Shown one piece after another: positions 7,089 through 15,057 of a DNA stretch of 64,000 nucleotides. The stretch lies in NCBI RefSeq assembly GCF_011762155.1, contig NZ_JAASQL010000001.1, positions 1,798,001 through 1,862,000 on the forward strand. The letters are read 5' to 3'. This DNA is from Wenyingzhuangia heitensis (GTDB lineage Bacteria > Bacteroidota > Bacteroidia > Flavobacteriales > Flavobacteriaceae). Each line of letters opens with the position of its first letter. The stretch's first letter is position 1. The notes under the pieces were generated by a model that was given only the letters and a program-made list of their open reading frames with translations, was not told where the DNA came from and searched no databases. The position numbers and the translations under genes are program-made.

Positions 7089-8621
7089 TTAATATTTTCG
7101 GTTAGCTATGGCACCCATAGCATAACTTGTTTCAGTTCTTACAGTCCTTTTGTTTAATAACCAGCAACCTCCTTCTAATGCATCGGGTCCATCCATCACA
7201 GTTGCATCTTCTGACACTCCTAACATTTGCTCCACCATACGAACCATGTTAGGCTCTTTTTTTTGAGCGATGTTAAAAATCAAGTTTCCTAATCTGTTTA
7301 ATGGTTCTAGTGTTCCCTCTATTCTAAAGAATTTATCAGGCTTTTTACGGGTGTCTGGAGTTATTGGTACGGTGTAACCATATTCATCTGCTTTTTGATA
7401 TACTAATGGTAAAAGGACCTGTGTATAATGTGGGTCTTGTAAAGAGTTGTTTTCAACATGAACCCTTGCACTATCTACTCCTTTTTCTTTAATGTATTCG
7501 TAGGCTTCATAAAGCCAATCCACAAAATTTGCATTGTTTGTTTGATCTAACCAAACTTTGTATACATAACGTTTTCGTCCTTTTGCTCCTACAATCACAA
7601 CTCCTTTGTGAGAGGCTTGTTTGCTTTTTCCTCTGTCTTTATTAGAGGTAGATGGATCTGCATAAATAATTACATGGTCACAACTTTTTAAAGGAGGACA
7701 AACACCCCATGTTATTTCTTTAAAAGTGTCTCCTTCAGACACTGGATTGTTATAGTATTCTTTTTGTTGAGCTGACCAAGGTATTTTTGAAAGTGTTCTA
7801 TCTATTAAAGCTTCTGTGTTTTTTTGGGGCCATGTACTATTACCATCTTTGTCACGAATGTTAATTATTTCGTGCTTGTCAGCCACTTTAGCCATTTCTG
7901 TAATACAACAGAACTTTGCAATTAGGTTTCCACAAGCAATCCACAACAAAGGTTCAGACACTGAACGTGTAGCATATAAAGCTTCGTTGATCCATTTTAC
8001 TTTGGCTTTGATACGTTTTTTGTTTCTGCACTCCTCATCAGTGTCAATGTCATCAATTAAAATAACGTCTGGTCTAACAGCATCGTTACGGGTACCACGT
8101 GGAGATTGTCCGGCACCTAAGGCTCTAAAACTTGCTCCTTTTTTGGTGACAAATTCATCTGCTTCCCATTTCCCTACTTTTTGCTGAACACCATAATCAT
8201 TAATAATAGTTTCACTAGTTTCTAATAACAATTTATAAGGCAATAGCAAGCGTTCTGCATTGTCTTTAGTATTAGAAACCATTAATACGTTTTTCTTTCT
8301 ACCTGTTAGAACTAAAAACAATACTTCCATCATGGTACGTCCAGACTTGGAAAGTTCACGAGACCATGAACGTACTTCGTACCATTCTGCATTTTTAAGA
8401 ATACGCTTAGTAGCTGCTAAGTGAAAAGGGGCAGGTTCAGAAGTATAGAAGTTGGAAAAATGGTATTTAAACCACTTTTCAGGATGTGCTTCTAAATAAG
8501 TAATACGCTTTCTTTTTTCTGAAGGCGTTTCACTCTTGTCTACAGGACTAGATTTAAAAGCATTTGCTTTGTACTCTTCCCAGAGCTCTAAGTATTTTTT
8601 ATTCTCTGTTTTAATGGTCAT
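7089..8621 (-). CDS. large terminase subunit, Mu gp28-like
   Basis: This 510-residue packaging motor has an ATPase half with ELSKSGRTMMEVLF in place of a canonical P-loop (about 88-101), VLMVSNTKDNAERLL, and a Walker B-like VILIDDIDTDEE (about 186-197). The nuclease half has HVIIYADPSTSNKD (RNase H-like catalytic Asp), EAYEYIKEKGV and a C-terminal MDGPDALEGG. It translocates DNA into the prohead and cuts it. Start and stop overlap with the small terminase by one base (TAATG on the minus strand). Confidence 0.85.
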   Translation of the reverse strand: MTIKTENKKYLELWEEYKANAFKSSPVDKSETPSEKRKRITYLEAHPEKWFKYHFSNFYTSEPAPFHLAATKRILKNAEWYEVRSWSRELSKSGRTMMEVLFLVLTGRKKNVLMVSNTKDNAERLLLPYKLLLETSETIINDYGVQQKVGKWEADEFVTKKGASFRALGAGQSPRGTRNDAVRPDVILIDDIDTDEECRNKKRIKAKVKWINEALYATRSVSEPLLWIACGNLIAKFCCITEMAKVADKHEIINIRDKDGNSTWPQKNTEALIDRTLSKIPWSAQQKEYYNNPVSEGDTFKEITWGVCPPLKSCDHVIIYADPSTSNKDRGKSKQASHKGVVIVGAKGRKRYVYKVWLDQTNNANFVDWLYEAYEYIKEKGVDSARVHVENNSLQDPHYTQVLLPLVYQKADEYGYTVPITPDTRKKPDKFFRIEGTLEPLNRLGNLIFNIAQKKEPNMVRMVEQMLGVSEDATVMDGPDALEGGCWLLNKRTVRTETSYAMGAIANRKY

Positions 8622-9181
8622 TACTTTTTAGACTTAAGCGTTATGTAATCATCAAAAACAGGTAATAGTGTTCTGTAAAGTTCAAAATCTGATTGCTTAA
8701 CCATTTCTAAAACACCAGTTGATACTTCAAAAATTTCAGCTAAAGAAACCTCCGTTTCTAGCTTTTTTACGGCATTGGTAATGGAGGTGATCTGGTGAGA
8801 TTCACTTGAAGTAGGAAAGTTTCCTACTTTAATAGGAAAGTCTTCAGGGTTGTAGTCTGGGTAGGTTACATACTCAACTCCTTTTTTATCTTTTAGCTTT
8901 GTTCCTTTTAACAAAGCATCTGGAATATCATATACAATAGGCCTATCTGCAATATGATCGTTTAATAGTTCTAATTGCTTGTAATAGCCCTCTATAATTT
9001 TAGGACGTGTAATTAAAACAGACGTACGTTGCTTGTCCCAATCTTCCTCTTTTATCCATTTTCGTAAAGTCCTTAATGATACTCCAGCACGCTTTGCTAT
9101 TTCAGCAACATCGGGCTTTCCTTCACTTCTTAAATAGAGTTCTTTAGCATGTGATTTTTCGTCTGTTTTTGTACGTCCCAT
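8621..9181 (-). CDS. small terminase subunit
   Basis: This 186-residue protein opens with a helix-turn-helix domain (about 10-50: ELYLRSEGKPDVAEIAKRAG then TLRKWIKEEDW), as in small terminases and gpP-type terminase N-termini that recognise DNA for packaging. The rest is acidic and helical, suited to oligomerisation. It is the first gene of the minus-strand head operon, reading away from the divergent control region. Confidence 0.75.
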   Translation of the reverse strand: MGRTKTDEKSHAKELYLRSEGKPDVAEIAKRAGVSLRTLRKWIKEEDWDKQRTSVLITRPKIIEGYYKQLELLNDHIADRPIVYDIPDALLKGTKLKDKKGVEYVTYPDYNPEDFPIKVGNFPTSSESHQITSITNAVKKLETEVSLAEIFEVSTGVLEMVKQSDFELYRTLLPVFDDYITLKSKK

Positions 9182-9361
9182 TCTTTGATTTTAAGAACAA
9201 AGTTGAGTTAACCATACCTCCAAATCAAAAAAGTGTAAAGCGGGTTTATAGTGTTAAAAGCTTTGTTTACAAAGGTGTTAACACCCTTTTCAACTTTTTT
9301 TTTACACCGTTTTTACTGCCAATATTTGTGCTCGATAGATGCAGAACATAAATAAAAACGG
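9182..9361. promoter_or_regulatory. divergent late control region with GTGTTAA palindromes
   Basis: This 180-bp space separates the divergent head and capsid/tail operons. It contains a perfect 12-bp palindrome GGTGTTAACACC (9274-9285), a related half-site GTGTTAA (9251-9257), and an inverted pair GTGTAAA (9233-9239) and TTTACAC (9301-9307). These could bind a late activator or repressor controlling both operons. No full TTTG/TAnnTTTG promoter is evident, which fits activator-dependent late promoters as in Mu. Sites are seen; their role is inferred. Confidence 0.5.
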
Positions 9362-10339
9362 ATGCCAGAAAACAAGAAATTAAGATTTGTATTTAATGAC
9401 CCTTCACAAAAAAACAGCTATGGTTTTTATGTGCTAACATCGGGTATTGCATTACAAAGATTCAACGGTAACCCAATTATGTTGGATGACCATAGGTTGA
9501 GTAATCATACTGTTTTAGGGAGATGGTTAAATATTAGTGTTGAGGGTGATCTGTTAATGGCTGAACCTGAATTTGACACTGCAGAACCATCTGTACAAAA
9601 AATAGCTGGTCAGGTAGAGCGTGGATTTATAAAATCTTGCTCTATGGGATTCTTCTTTGATCCTAAAGACTTAAAGCTGATTGATGGAAAGTTAGTACTT
9701 ACTAAATGTGAATTATACGAGTGTTCTATAGTTCCAGTCCCATCAAACTCAAACTCAGTAGCTCTTTATATAAAAGATGAAAATGGAAAAGCGCAATTAA
9801 TGGATCAAGAAAAGATTCAACAACTGTGTTTGTCTATTCAAACGGCTTCGCAATTAGAAAATCACAATACAAATAATATGAAGAAAGTAACCTTATCCGC
9901 AGCTGCTTTTGTAGCGCTAGGAATGAAAGACACAACTGAAGAGGTTGATGTTGACGCTATTAATGCAAAAGTGCTTGCATTGAGTTCCGAAAATGAAAAA
10001 AATAAAGCCGATTTAAAAGTCTTTAGAGATTCTGAAGAAACTGCAAAATTAAAAGCTGTTCAAGACAAAGTTACAGCTGCTAGGTTAGCTGGTAAAATTG
10101 ATGCTACAGAGGAAGCTGAGTATGTTCAGCTAGGAGTTTTAAATCCAACTGTTTTGGATTCAACTCTAGCTAAACTATCAGGTAAAAAGAGTCTTAATGC
10201 TGAGATTGAGAAAGGAGCACAAGACCCTTCTGAAGTAAAAACAGCTGAAGACTTTTTTAAGCTAGATGATGCTGCTCGATTGTCGTTTAAAAACGAGAAC
10301 ATGAGCCAGTATTTAAAAATATTCACACCTAAAAACTAA
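9362..10339 (+). CDS. prohead protease with C-terminal scaffold region
   Basis: This 325-residue protein has an HK97-type serine protease domain (about 1-145): LDDHRLSNHTVLGRW supplies a probable catalytic His44, ERGFIKSCSMGF the Ser (92 or 94), and YECSIVPVPSN the typical closing strand. Residues 173-325 are Ala/Lys/Glu-rich and helical, like a scaffold that is cleaved during head maturation. It resembles Mu gpI, whose C-terminal part is also made separately as scaffold gpZ. It is the first gene of the plus-strand late operon, five bases before the capsid gene. Confidence 0.8.
   Translation: MPENKKLRFVFNDPSQKNSYGFYVLTSGIALQRFNGNPIMLDDHRLSNHTVLGRWLNISVEGDLLMAEPEFDTAEPSVQKIAGQVERGFIKSCSMGFFFDPKDLKLIDGKLVLTKCELYECSIVPVPSNSNSVALYIKDENGKAQLMDQEKIQQLCLSIQTASQLENHNTNNMKKVTLSAAAFVALGMKDTTEEVDVDAINAKVLALSSENEKNKADLKVFRDSEETAKLKAVQDKVTAARLAGKIDATEEAEYVQLGVLNPTVLDSTLAKLSGKKSLNAEIEKGAQDPSEVKTAEDFFKLDDAARLSFKNENMSQYLKIFTPKN
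9878..10339 (+). CDS. possible nested in-frame scaffold protein
   Basis: An in-frame ATG at 9878 (Met173 of the protease) begins MKKVTLSAAAFVALGM, which starts abruptly at the junction between the protease domain and the helical scaffold part. The preceding 20 bases are A-rich, as is common before Bacteroidota start codons. Phage Mu encodes its scaffold Z as such a nested gene in I. The 153-residue product is predicted by analogy only. Confidence 0.35.
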   Translation: MKKVTLSAAAFVALGMKDTTEEVDVDAINAKVLALSSENEKNKADLKVFRDSEETAKLKAVQDKVTAARLAGKIDATEEAEYVQLGVLNPTVLDSTLAKLSGKKSLNAEIEKGAQDPSEVKTAEDFFKLDDAARLSFKNENMSQYLKIFTPKN

Positions 10340-10344
10340 ATAAA

Positions 10345-11262
10345 ATGCCAGCAAATTTTCCAGAAATATGGTTAGGTAGAGTAATTCAAAACCTAAACAC
10401 CGCAGATGTTGCTACCTTCTTAGAAGGTATTATGGAGCTAGATGTAGACGTTACGCAAATTAACGGAGGTACACCTACAGAAATGAATAAAATTTATGTG
10501 CCTACAACTGAGTTTGAAGCAGAAATTTTAATCAACAATACTACTTATCCTATTCCTTTTCAGGAGTACGAAGATGGTACTATTGAAATCACTTTAGATA
10601 AGTATCAAACCAAAGTAATTACGTTACCAGATGATAAAACATTAGGTTCTAGTTATGATATTATTGATACAGCTACTAAAGGTACTACAAGACCTATCTT
10701 AACCACTAAGAACAAAAAAGCAATTCATGCAATTGCTCCACAAACCAATACAGTTAAAACACCTGTTTTAGCAGCTACGGGAGGTGCTGAAGCTTTAGCA
10801 GATGCTTCTGGTAGATTAAGATTGACTTATGAAGATTTGGTAATCTTTAAAGGTAAGTGTGATGATGGTGAATGGCCAGCTGAAGACCGTAGATTAGTTT
10901 TGTGTACCAATCACTGGAATGATTTATTGTTAGATCGTAAAAACTTTGGTAATCAATTAATTGATTATGCTAAAGGAAAGCCAAACCCTGTAATTGCTGG
11001 TTTTGAATTGCATACATATATTGCAATGCCATTATTTACTGCAGCTGGTGCAAAGAGACCTTATGGTGTTGTTGCAGATCCAACTGATAAAACGGCATCT
11101 GTAGCTTTTGTTAAAGATGCTATTGCAAAGAAAACAGGTATTACTACTCAGTATTTTACACCTGCAGCAATTAATCCTACTCGTCAATCAAATGACCTTT
11201 CTTACAGACATTACTTTATTGTAACACCTTATAAGACTGAAAGAATCGGAGCGATTATTTAA
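10345..11262 (+). CDS. major capsid protein
   Basis: This 305-residue protein follows the protease/scaffold gene and is followed by a strong terminator, as expected for a very highly expressed capsid gene. Its pattern (N-terminal helix, strands FEAEILINNTTYPIPFQEY, LTYEDLVIFKGKCDD, RRLVLCTNHWNDLL, C-terminal RHYFIVTPYKTERIGAII) fits an HK97-fold shell protein. No Mu gpT signature is recognised, so the call rests on order and shape. Confidence 0.75.
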   Translation: MPANFPEIWLGRVIQNLNTADVATFLEGIMELDVDVTQINGGTPTEMNKIYVPTTEFEAEILINNTTYPIPFQEYEDGTIEITLDKYQTKVITLPDDKTLGSSYDIIDTATKGTTRPILTTKNKKAIHAIAPQTNTVKTPVLAATGGAEALADASGRLRLTYEDLVIFKGKCDDGEWPAEDRRLVLCTNHWNDLLLDRKNFGNQLIDYAKGKPNPVIAGFELHTYIAMPLFTAAGAKRPYGVVADPTDKTASVAFVKDAIAKKTGITTQYFTPAAINPTRQSNDLSYRHYFIVTPYKTERIGAII

Positions 11263-11283
11263 TCCAACAGAATACTAAACAAT

Positions 11284-11318
11284 AAAAAGCCACTACAAAA
11301 GTAGTAGTGGCTTTTTTT
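11284..11318 (+). terminator. strong terminator after capsid gene
   Basis: AAAAAGCCACTAC (11284-11296) pairs with 11304-11316 and is followed by a T run. It separates capsid from the lysis and tail genes and could set their ratio through partial read-through. Confidence 0.85.
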
Positions 11319-11331
11319 ACAAAATCACACC

Positions 11332-11649
11332 ATGTTAGAAACTTTTTTATATCCAGTTATTGCATCTTTTTTGACTGCCTTAACTACATGGGGTTTTGCA
11401 AAAGGCAAAACAAAACAGCAGATACGAGCTTTACAAATAGAGAACGATGAAAAATCTGCTAAGTATTATCAAGGATTAGTTGATGATTTAGCTGTTAGGT
11501 TAAAAAAAGCATTAGACCAGTTACAAGATTTAGATCAAAAGTATAGAGGTTTATTAAACGACCACCAGGAGGTTTTAAGCATCAACAAAGAGCTGATTGA
11601 TGAGTTAAGAAAATATAAACAATTACGCAAAGAACCTATAAAGACATGA
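11332..11649 (+). CDS. membrane-anchored coiled-coil protein, possible spanin-like lysis protein
   Basis: This 105-residue protein has one N-terminal membrane segment (about 4-23, FLYPVIASFLTALTTWGFA) followed by a long heptad-like coiled coil (about 30-95). This layout matches inner-membrane spanins. It overlaps the peptidase gene by four bases and belongs to a lysis cassette with a peptidase and a two-pass membrane protein. No outer-membrane partner is visible. The spanin role is an inference. Confidence 0.6.
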   Translation: MLETFLYPVIASFLTALTTWGFAKGKTKQQIRALQIENDEKSAKYYQGLVDDLAVRLKKALDQLQDLDQKYRGLLNDHQEVLSINKELIDELRKYKQLRKEPIKT

Positions 11650-12053
11650 AAAGCCCAACTAACAAAATAGTTTTAAGAGGTAACGACCCAACAGGGTATG
11701 GTTATTATGGAGCTAGCAGAAGCAATGGAACTAGAAAACATGAAGGTACAGACTACTGTGCTACACCAGGAGAAAATATTTATGCATGTATTAGCGGAAA
11801 AGTTCGTGTAGGTGTTGTTTATAGTAATTCTACAAAAATGAAGCTCGTAGAAATTACTGGAGCTGATTATCGAGTAAAACAAATGTACGTACAGCCTAAT
11901 GTTAAAACGGGTGATTTTGTTAAGGAAGGTGATTGCATTGGAACCTCACAAGATATTTCTGCTTATTGGGGTGGTAACATGCTAAACCACGTACACATCT
12001 CAGTCTGGAAACATGGATTATTAACGGATCCTGAACCTATTATAAAAGAGTAA
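11646..12053 (+). CDS. M23-family peptidase (endolysin)
   Basis: This 135-residue protein consists almost wholly of a LytM/M23 zinc peptidase domain: HEGTD (His and Asp ligands, about 33-37) and HVHIS (HxH, about 117-121) are both present, with the typical TPGENIYACISGKV strand region. It should cut peptidoglycan cross-links during lysis or DNA entry. No signal peptide is visible, so release through a holin is expected, in line with the next gene. Confidence 0.85.
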   Translation: MKSPTNKIVLRGNDPTGYGYYGASRSNGTRKHEGTDYCATPGENIYACISGKVRVGVVYSNSTKMKLVEITGADYRVKQMYVQPNVKTGDFVKEGDCIGTSQDISAYWGGNMLNHVHISVWKHGLLTDPEPIIKE

Positions 12054-12056
12054 GCT

Positions 12057-12458
12057 ATGTTTAAAAAGTTATTTAGCACTATAGGTAAACTATTTTCTCC
12101 TGGAGAACTAGGGAAAAGTATCATTAGTGGAGTTGACAAATCAATATTAACCTCAGAGGAAGGTATTGATTATCACAAGGAGTTTTTAAAGCTATATGAA
12201 CCGTATAAAATTGCTCAACGTTTCTTAGCATTAATGTTTACGGGCGTTTATTTAATGGTTCACTTAATGACGTCTATAGCTCATTTTGTTTTAGTTCTAA
12301 TGAAGCAAAACGCAGATCATGTTGTTGAATTATATCAATACAACAATGAGGGATTAGGAACAATAGTACTTGTAATTGTTTCCTTTTATTTTGGAGGTGG
12401 AGCTATTGAAGGCGTTGTAAACAAGTATAAAACTAAAAAAGAAAACGATAAAAATTAA
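12057..12458 (+). CDS. probable holin
   Basis: This 133-residue protein has two hydrophobic segments (about 58-84 and 101-120) with a charged Lys-rich C-terminus (KYKTKKENDKN). Its place right after the endolysin and its size support a holin that opens the inner membrane. No named holin family is recognised. The gene begins four bases after the endolysin stop. Confidence 0.65.
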   Translation: MFKKLFSTIGKLFSPGELGKSIISGVDKSILTSEEGIDYHKEFLKLYEPYKIAQRFLALMFTGVYLMVHLMTSIAHFVLVLMKQNADHVVELYQYNNEGLGTIVLVIVSFYFGGGAIEGVVNKYKTKKENDKN

Positions 12459-12463
12459 ATCAT

Positions 12464-12814
12464 ATGACACCAGTAGAAGTATTCCAGGAACACAAGAATT
12501 TAAAAGAATACCACGAGACATCAGATGGTAATAAATTCTTTGATGCATTAATGGCTAAAAACCATGCAAAAGGTTTAAAAGTTAAAGAGGTGAAGTCTTA
12601 CAAACGTGAAGATCATAAACCTAAAAAGAAAGAAAAAGTTGTGAAGCTATCTGCTGAGGATAGAATTAAAGCAGTTGAAGTTTTAGAAACTATTGAAGCT
12701 GTAGAAGATGCTTTAAAAGATGAGACAGCAAAAACAGTATTAACTGCAGGTGAAAAAAGAATTGAAGAGTTGACAGCTGCTAGTTCTGGAGATGCACCAG
12801 ACACAACAAAGTAA
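12464..12814 (+). CDS. charged phage protein of unknown function
   Basis: This 116-residue hydrophilic protein is rich in Lys and Glu. An N-terminal motif FQEHKNLKEYHETSDGNKFF is followed by a basic linker (residues 45-60) and an Ala/Glu-rich helix. It lies between the holin and the tail sheath. A role in head-tail joining or tail assembly is possible but not supported by a recognised family. Confidence 0.55.
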   Translation: MTPVEVFQEHKNLKEYHETSDGNKFFDALMAKNHAKGLKVKEVKSYKREDHKPKKKEKVVKLSAEDRIKAVEVLETIEAVEDALKDETAKTVLTAGEKRIEELTAASSGDAPDTTK

Positions 12815-12836
12815 TTAATCATAATAACACAAGAAT

Positions 12837-14057
12837 ATGTTACCAGGAGCGGATATACAATTTAGTAACGGGAATGTAGGTTCTGTAGTTGCTAGTGCAG
12901 ATGGTTTGTTTGGACTTTTAGCATCAGCTGTTGCTGTTGCTACTAAGTTTGATTTAGAAACAGCCTATTTGTTAAAAGGAATGGCAGATGTTGCTGAGTT
13001 AGGTATTTTACCAGACTTAGACAATCATAAATTATACATCACTTTAAAAGAGTTTTACGAGGAAGCTGGAGAGGGTACTGAATTGTATTTGTATGCTTTT
13101 GGTAAAGACACAAAGGTTAGTGATTGGTTTACTGCAGATGCAGGAACTGGTAAAGTACCTGCAGAAACATTGTTAAATGTGGCTAATGGTGCAATCAATG
13201 GTTTGTTTACGTGTTATGATCCTACAGAAGCTATTACTGTTGCTGATGAAATGGATGAGGATGTTGTTTTAGCAAAGCAAAAAGCACAACTATTTGCTGA
13301 AAACTATATCAATAGTAAGTTTGCTCCCTTCTTTATTTTGATTGAGGCTTATGCATTTACAGGAGTACATGCAGATTTACCAGACTTAGAATTAGAAGAT
13401 AATAACCGTGTAGGTATTGTTGTTGGTTCTGGTCAAAAAAGAACGGGTGTACCTGCTAGTTTAGGCTGTGTAAATCATGTAATTATGGGGCGTTTGGCTA
13501 GAATACCAGTAAGTTCTAATCCGGGTAAAGTAAAAGATGGAGCGTTGCAAATTTTAACCGCTTACATCGTTGATTCTCCTGTGGAAGAATATGATGTAGA
13601 ATATTTACATGATAAAGGATATATCACATTAAGAACTCACGTGGGTAAAGCAGGGTATTATATTACAGATGATCCTTTAGCGACCAATCCAGATGATGAT
13701 TATAGATACATCTCCAGAAGGCGTGTTATTGATAAGGCTTATAGGATTGCTCACGGTATTGCTACCAATGAAATTAATGAAGATTTTGATTTGCAAAATG
13801 ATGGTACCATTGATCCTTTTTATGCAAAAACAGTTGAGGGATTGGTAGAGGAAGCCATTTTTAACCAAATGACCGCAAATGGTGAATTATCTCGAGATAA
13901 AACAGACAACAACGATTTAGGAGTAAAAGCAACTTTTGACACAACGGTAAATGTTGCTACTACAAGTACTACTAAAATGGATTTATATGTTAGACCTAAA
14001 GGCACAAGCCGATGGTTTAAAATAAACTTAGGCTTTAACGTAAACTTAAACAACTAA
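12837..14057 (+). CDS. tail sheath protein (DUF2586-like)
   Basis: This 406-residue protein lies directly before the tail tube gene and matches the DUF2586 group of Bacteroidota phage sheath proteins: an N-terminal beta-rich part, IVVGSGQKRTGVPASLG (about 196-212), DDDYRYISRRRVIDKAYRIA (about 288-307), and a C-terminal part with VNVATTSTTKMDLYVRP. The RRxVxKAxRIA helix is typical of sheath C-terminal domains. It forms the contractile outer layer of the tail. Confidence 0.7.
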   Translation: MLPGADIQFSNGNVGSVVASADGLFGLLASAVAVATKFDLETAYLLKGMADVAELGILPDLDNHKLYITLKEFYEEAGEGTELYLYAFGKDTKVSDWFTADAGTGKVPAETLLNVANGAINGLFTCYDPTEAITVADEMDEDVVLAKQKAQLFAENYINSKFAPFFILIEAYAFTGVHADLPDLELEDNNRVGIVVGSGQKRTGVPASLGCVNHVIMGRLARIPVSSNPGKVKDGALQILTAYIVDSPVEEYDVEYLHDKGYITLRTHVGKAGYYITDDPLATNPDDDYRYISRRRVIDKAYRIAHGIATNEINEDFDLQNDGTIDPFYAKTVEGLVEEAIFNQMTANGELSRDKTDNNDLGVKATFDTTVNVATTSTTKMDLYVRPKGTSRWFKINLGFNVNLNN

Positions 14058-14061
14058 CACA

Positions 14062-14478
14062 ATGGCAAAATTTGATTCAAGAGAATACGAATGGGCAGAC
14101 CTTACTTTAATTTTAGGAGGTCGAGATATAACAGGTATTAGAGCTATAAAATACAAAACAAGTATAGAGCGTGAGCTTTTGTATGCAAAAGGACGTTACC
14201 CAAAATCTATACAAAGTGGAAATATTAAGTACGAAGGAGAAATTAAAATGTTACGTAGTGAATATGAAGCTTTAGTATTAGCTGGAAGAGGAACTGTTTT
14301 AAGTTTGTCTTTAGATTGTTCGTTTACCTATGGTAATCCAAGTGAAGGAAATGCTTTGAAAACTACAAGAGCTTCGGGGATTAGATTTTTAGAAGAAGAG
14401 GTAAGTGATGAGCAAGGAAGTAAATTCCAAGAAATTACACTACCCTTTATTTGTTTAAGAATTAAAAACAACGCTTAA
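14062..14478 (+). CDS. tail tube protein
   Basis: This 138-residue protein follows the sheath by four bases. The sequence DLTLILGGRDITGIRAIKYK, then a basic AKGRYPKSIQSGNIKYEGEIKM segment, resembles Mu gpM/P2 gpFII-like tube proteins, in which a beta-hairpin and a loop build the inner tube. The order sheath, tube, chaperone, tape measure is the standard contractile-tail order. Confidence 0.7.
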   Translation: MAKFDSREYEWADLTLILGGRDITGIRAIKYKTSIERELLYAKGRYPKSIQSGNIKYEGEIKMLRSEYEALVLAGRGTVLSLSLDCSFTYGNPSEGNALKTTRASGIRFLEEEVSDEQGSKFQEITLPFICLRIKNNA

Positions 14479-14480
14479 TT

Positions 14481-14783
14481 ATGGCTATTAAAGACATTAC
14501 ACCCGAACAGATACAAGCGTGGAAAAACGCTCATGGGAATATTTTTAAAATCACTATTGGTACAGGGAAAAGCTTCATTGTAAGATCTCCTAAAATTAAA
14601 GAGATTGAAGGTGCTCAGTATTTGTTAAAGGAAGGAAAATTTATCACTTATAACATTTTCTTATTTAAGCTTTGCTATTTAGCAGGTGATGATATTCCAG
14701 TAGATGAAGCTGAATTATCTGCAGCTGCAGATAAAATGTTACAGTCTATAGAAGTAGTTACTTCTGAAATGGAAAAGCTTTAG
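14481..14783 (+). CDS. tail assembly chaperone, short (unshifted) form
   Basis: This 100-residue product contains PEQIQAWKNAHGNIFKITI and a helical C-terminus. It lies between tube and tape measure, where contractile and siphophages place the gpG-type chaperone. Its TAG stop (14781-14783) is followed in the -1 frame by an open, protein-like frame running to 15052. This short form and the longer fusion probably both bind the tape measure protein during tail assembly. Confidence 0.75.
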   Translation: MAIKDITPEQIQAWKNAHGNIFKITIGTGKSFIVRSPKIKEIEGAQYLLKEGKFITYNIFLFKLCYLAGDDIPVDEAELSAAADKMLQSIEVVTSEMEKL

Positions 14784-15052
14784 AGGAGGCTTCTTTAGAG
14801 TGGGATTCGCCCAAAGTTCAACAATCTCAGCCTAAGTCTCCTCAAAAGAAACATCAAACAGTTACAGAGAGTGAATGGTGTAAGTTGATGTTTGAATGGA
14901 CGAGCTGGATTAGGAAAGAGAGCTTTATGCTTAAGTATTATGCCAGAATAGATCCTGATCAACTCTCCATTAATGAATGGGCACGCAATGTAGTTGAACT
15001 ACGATGGATTAGACAACAAGAATCTAACACAGAAAACGAAAAGAACACTTAA
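14481..15052 (+). CDS. tail assembly chaperone, -1 frameshift fusion form
   Basis: Reading shifts to the -1 frame near the end of the upstream frame and continues for about 90 codons (EEASLEWDSPKVQQSQ..., ...WARNVVELRWIRQQ) to TAA at 15050-15052. The last stop in the -1 frame is TGA at 14765-14767, so the shift must occur between 14768 and 14780. Slipping from AAG to AAA at the GAA AAG codons is the simplest choice; no classical X XXY YYZ heptamer is present. A downstream AGAGGAGG (14782-14789) may influence ribosomes. Fusion length is about 190 residues. The tape measure gene starts five bases later. Confidence 0.7.
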
Positions 15053-15057
15053 TCATA

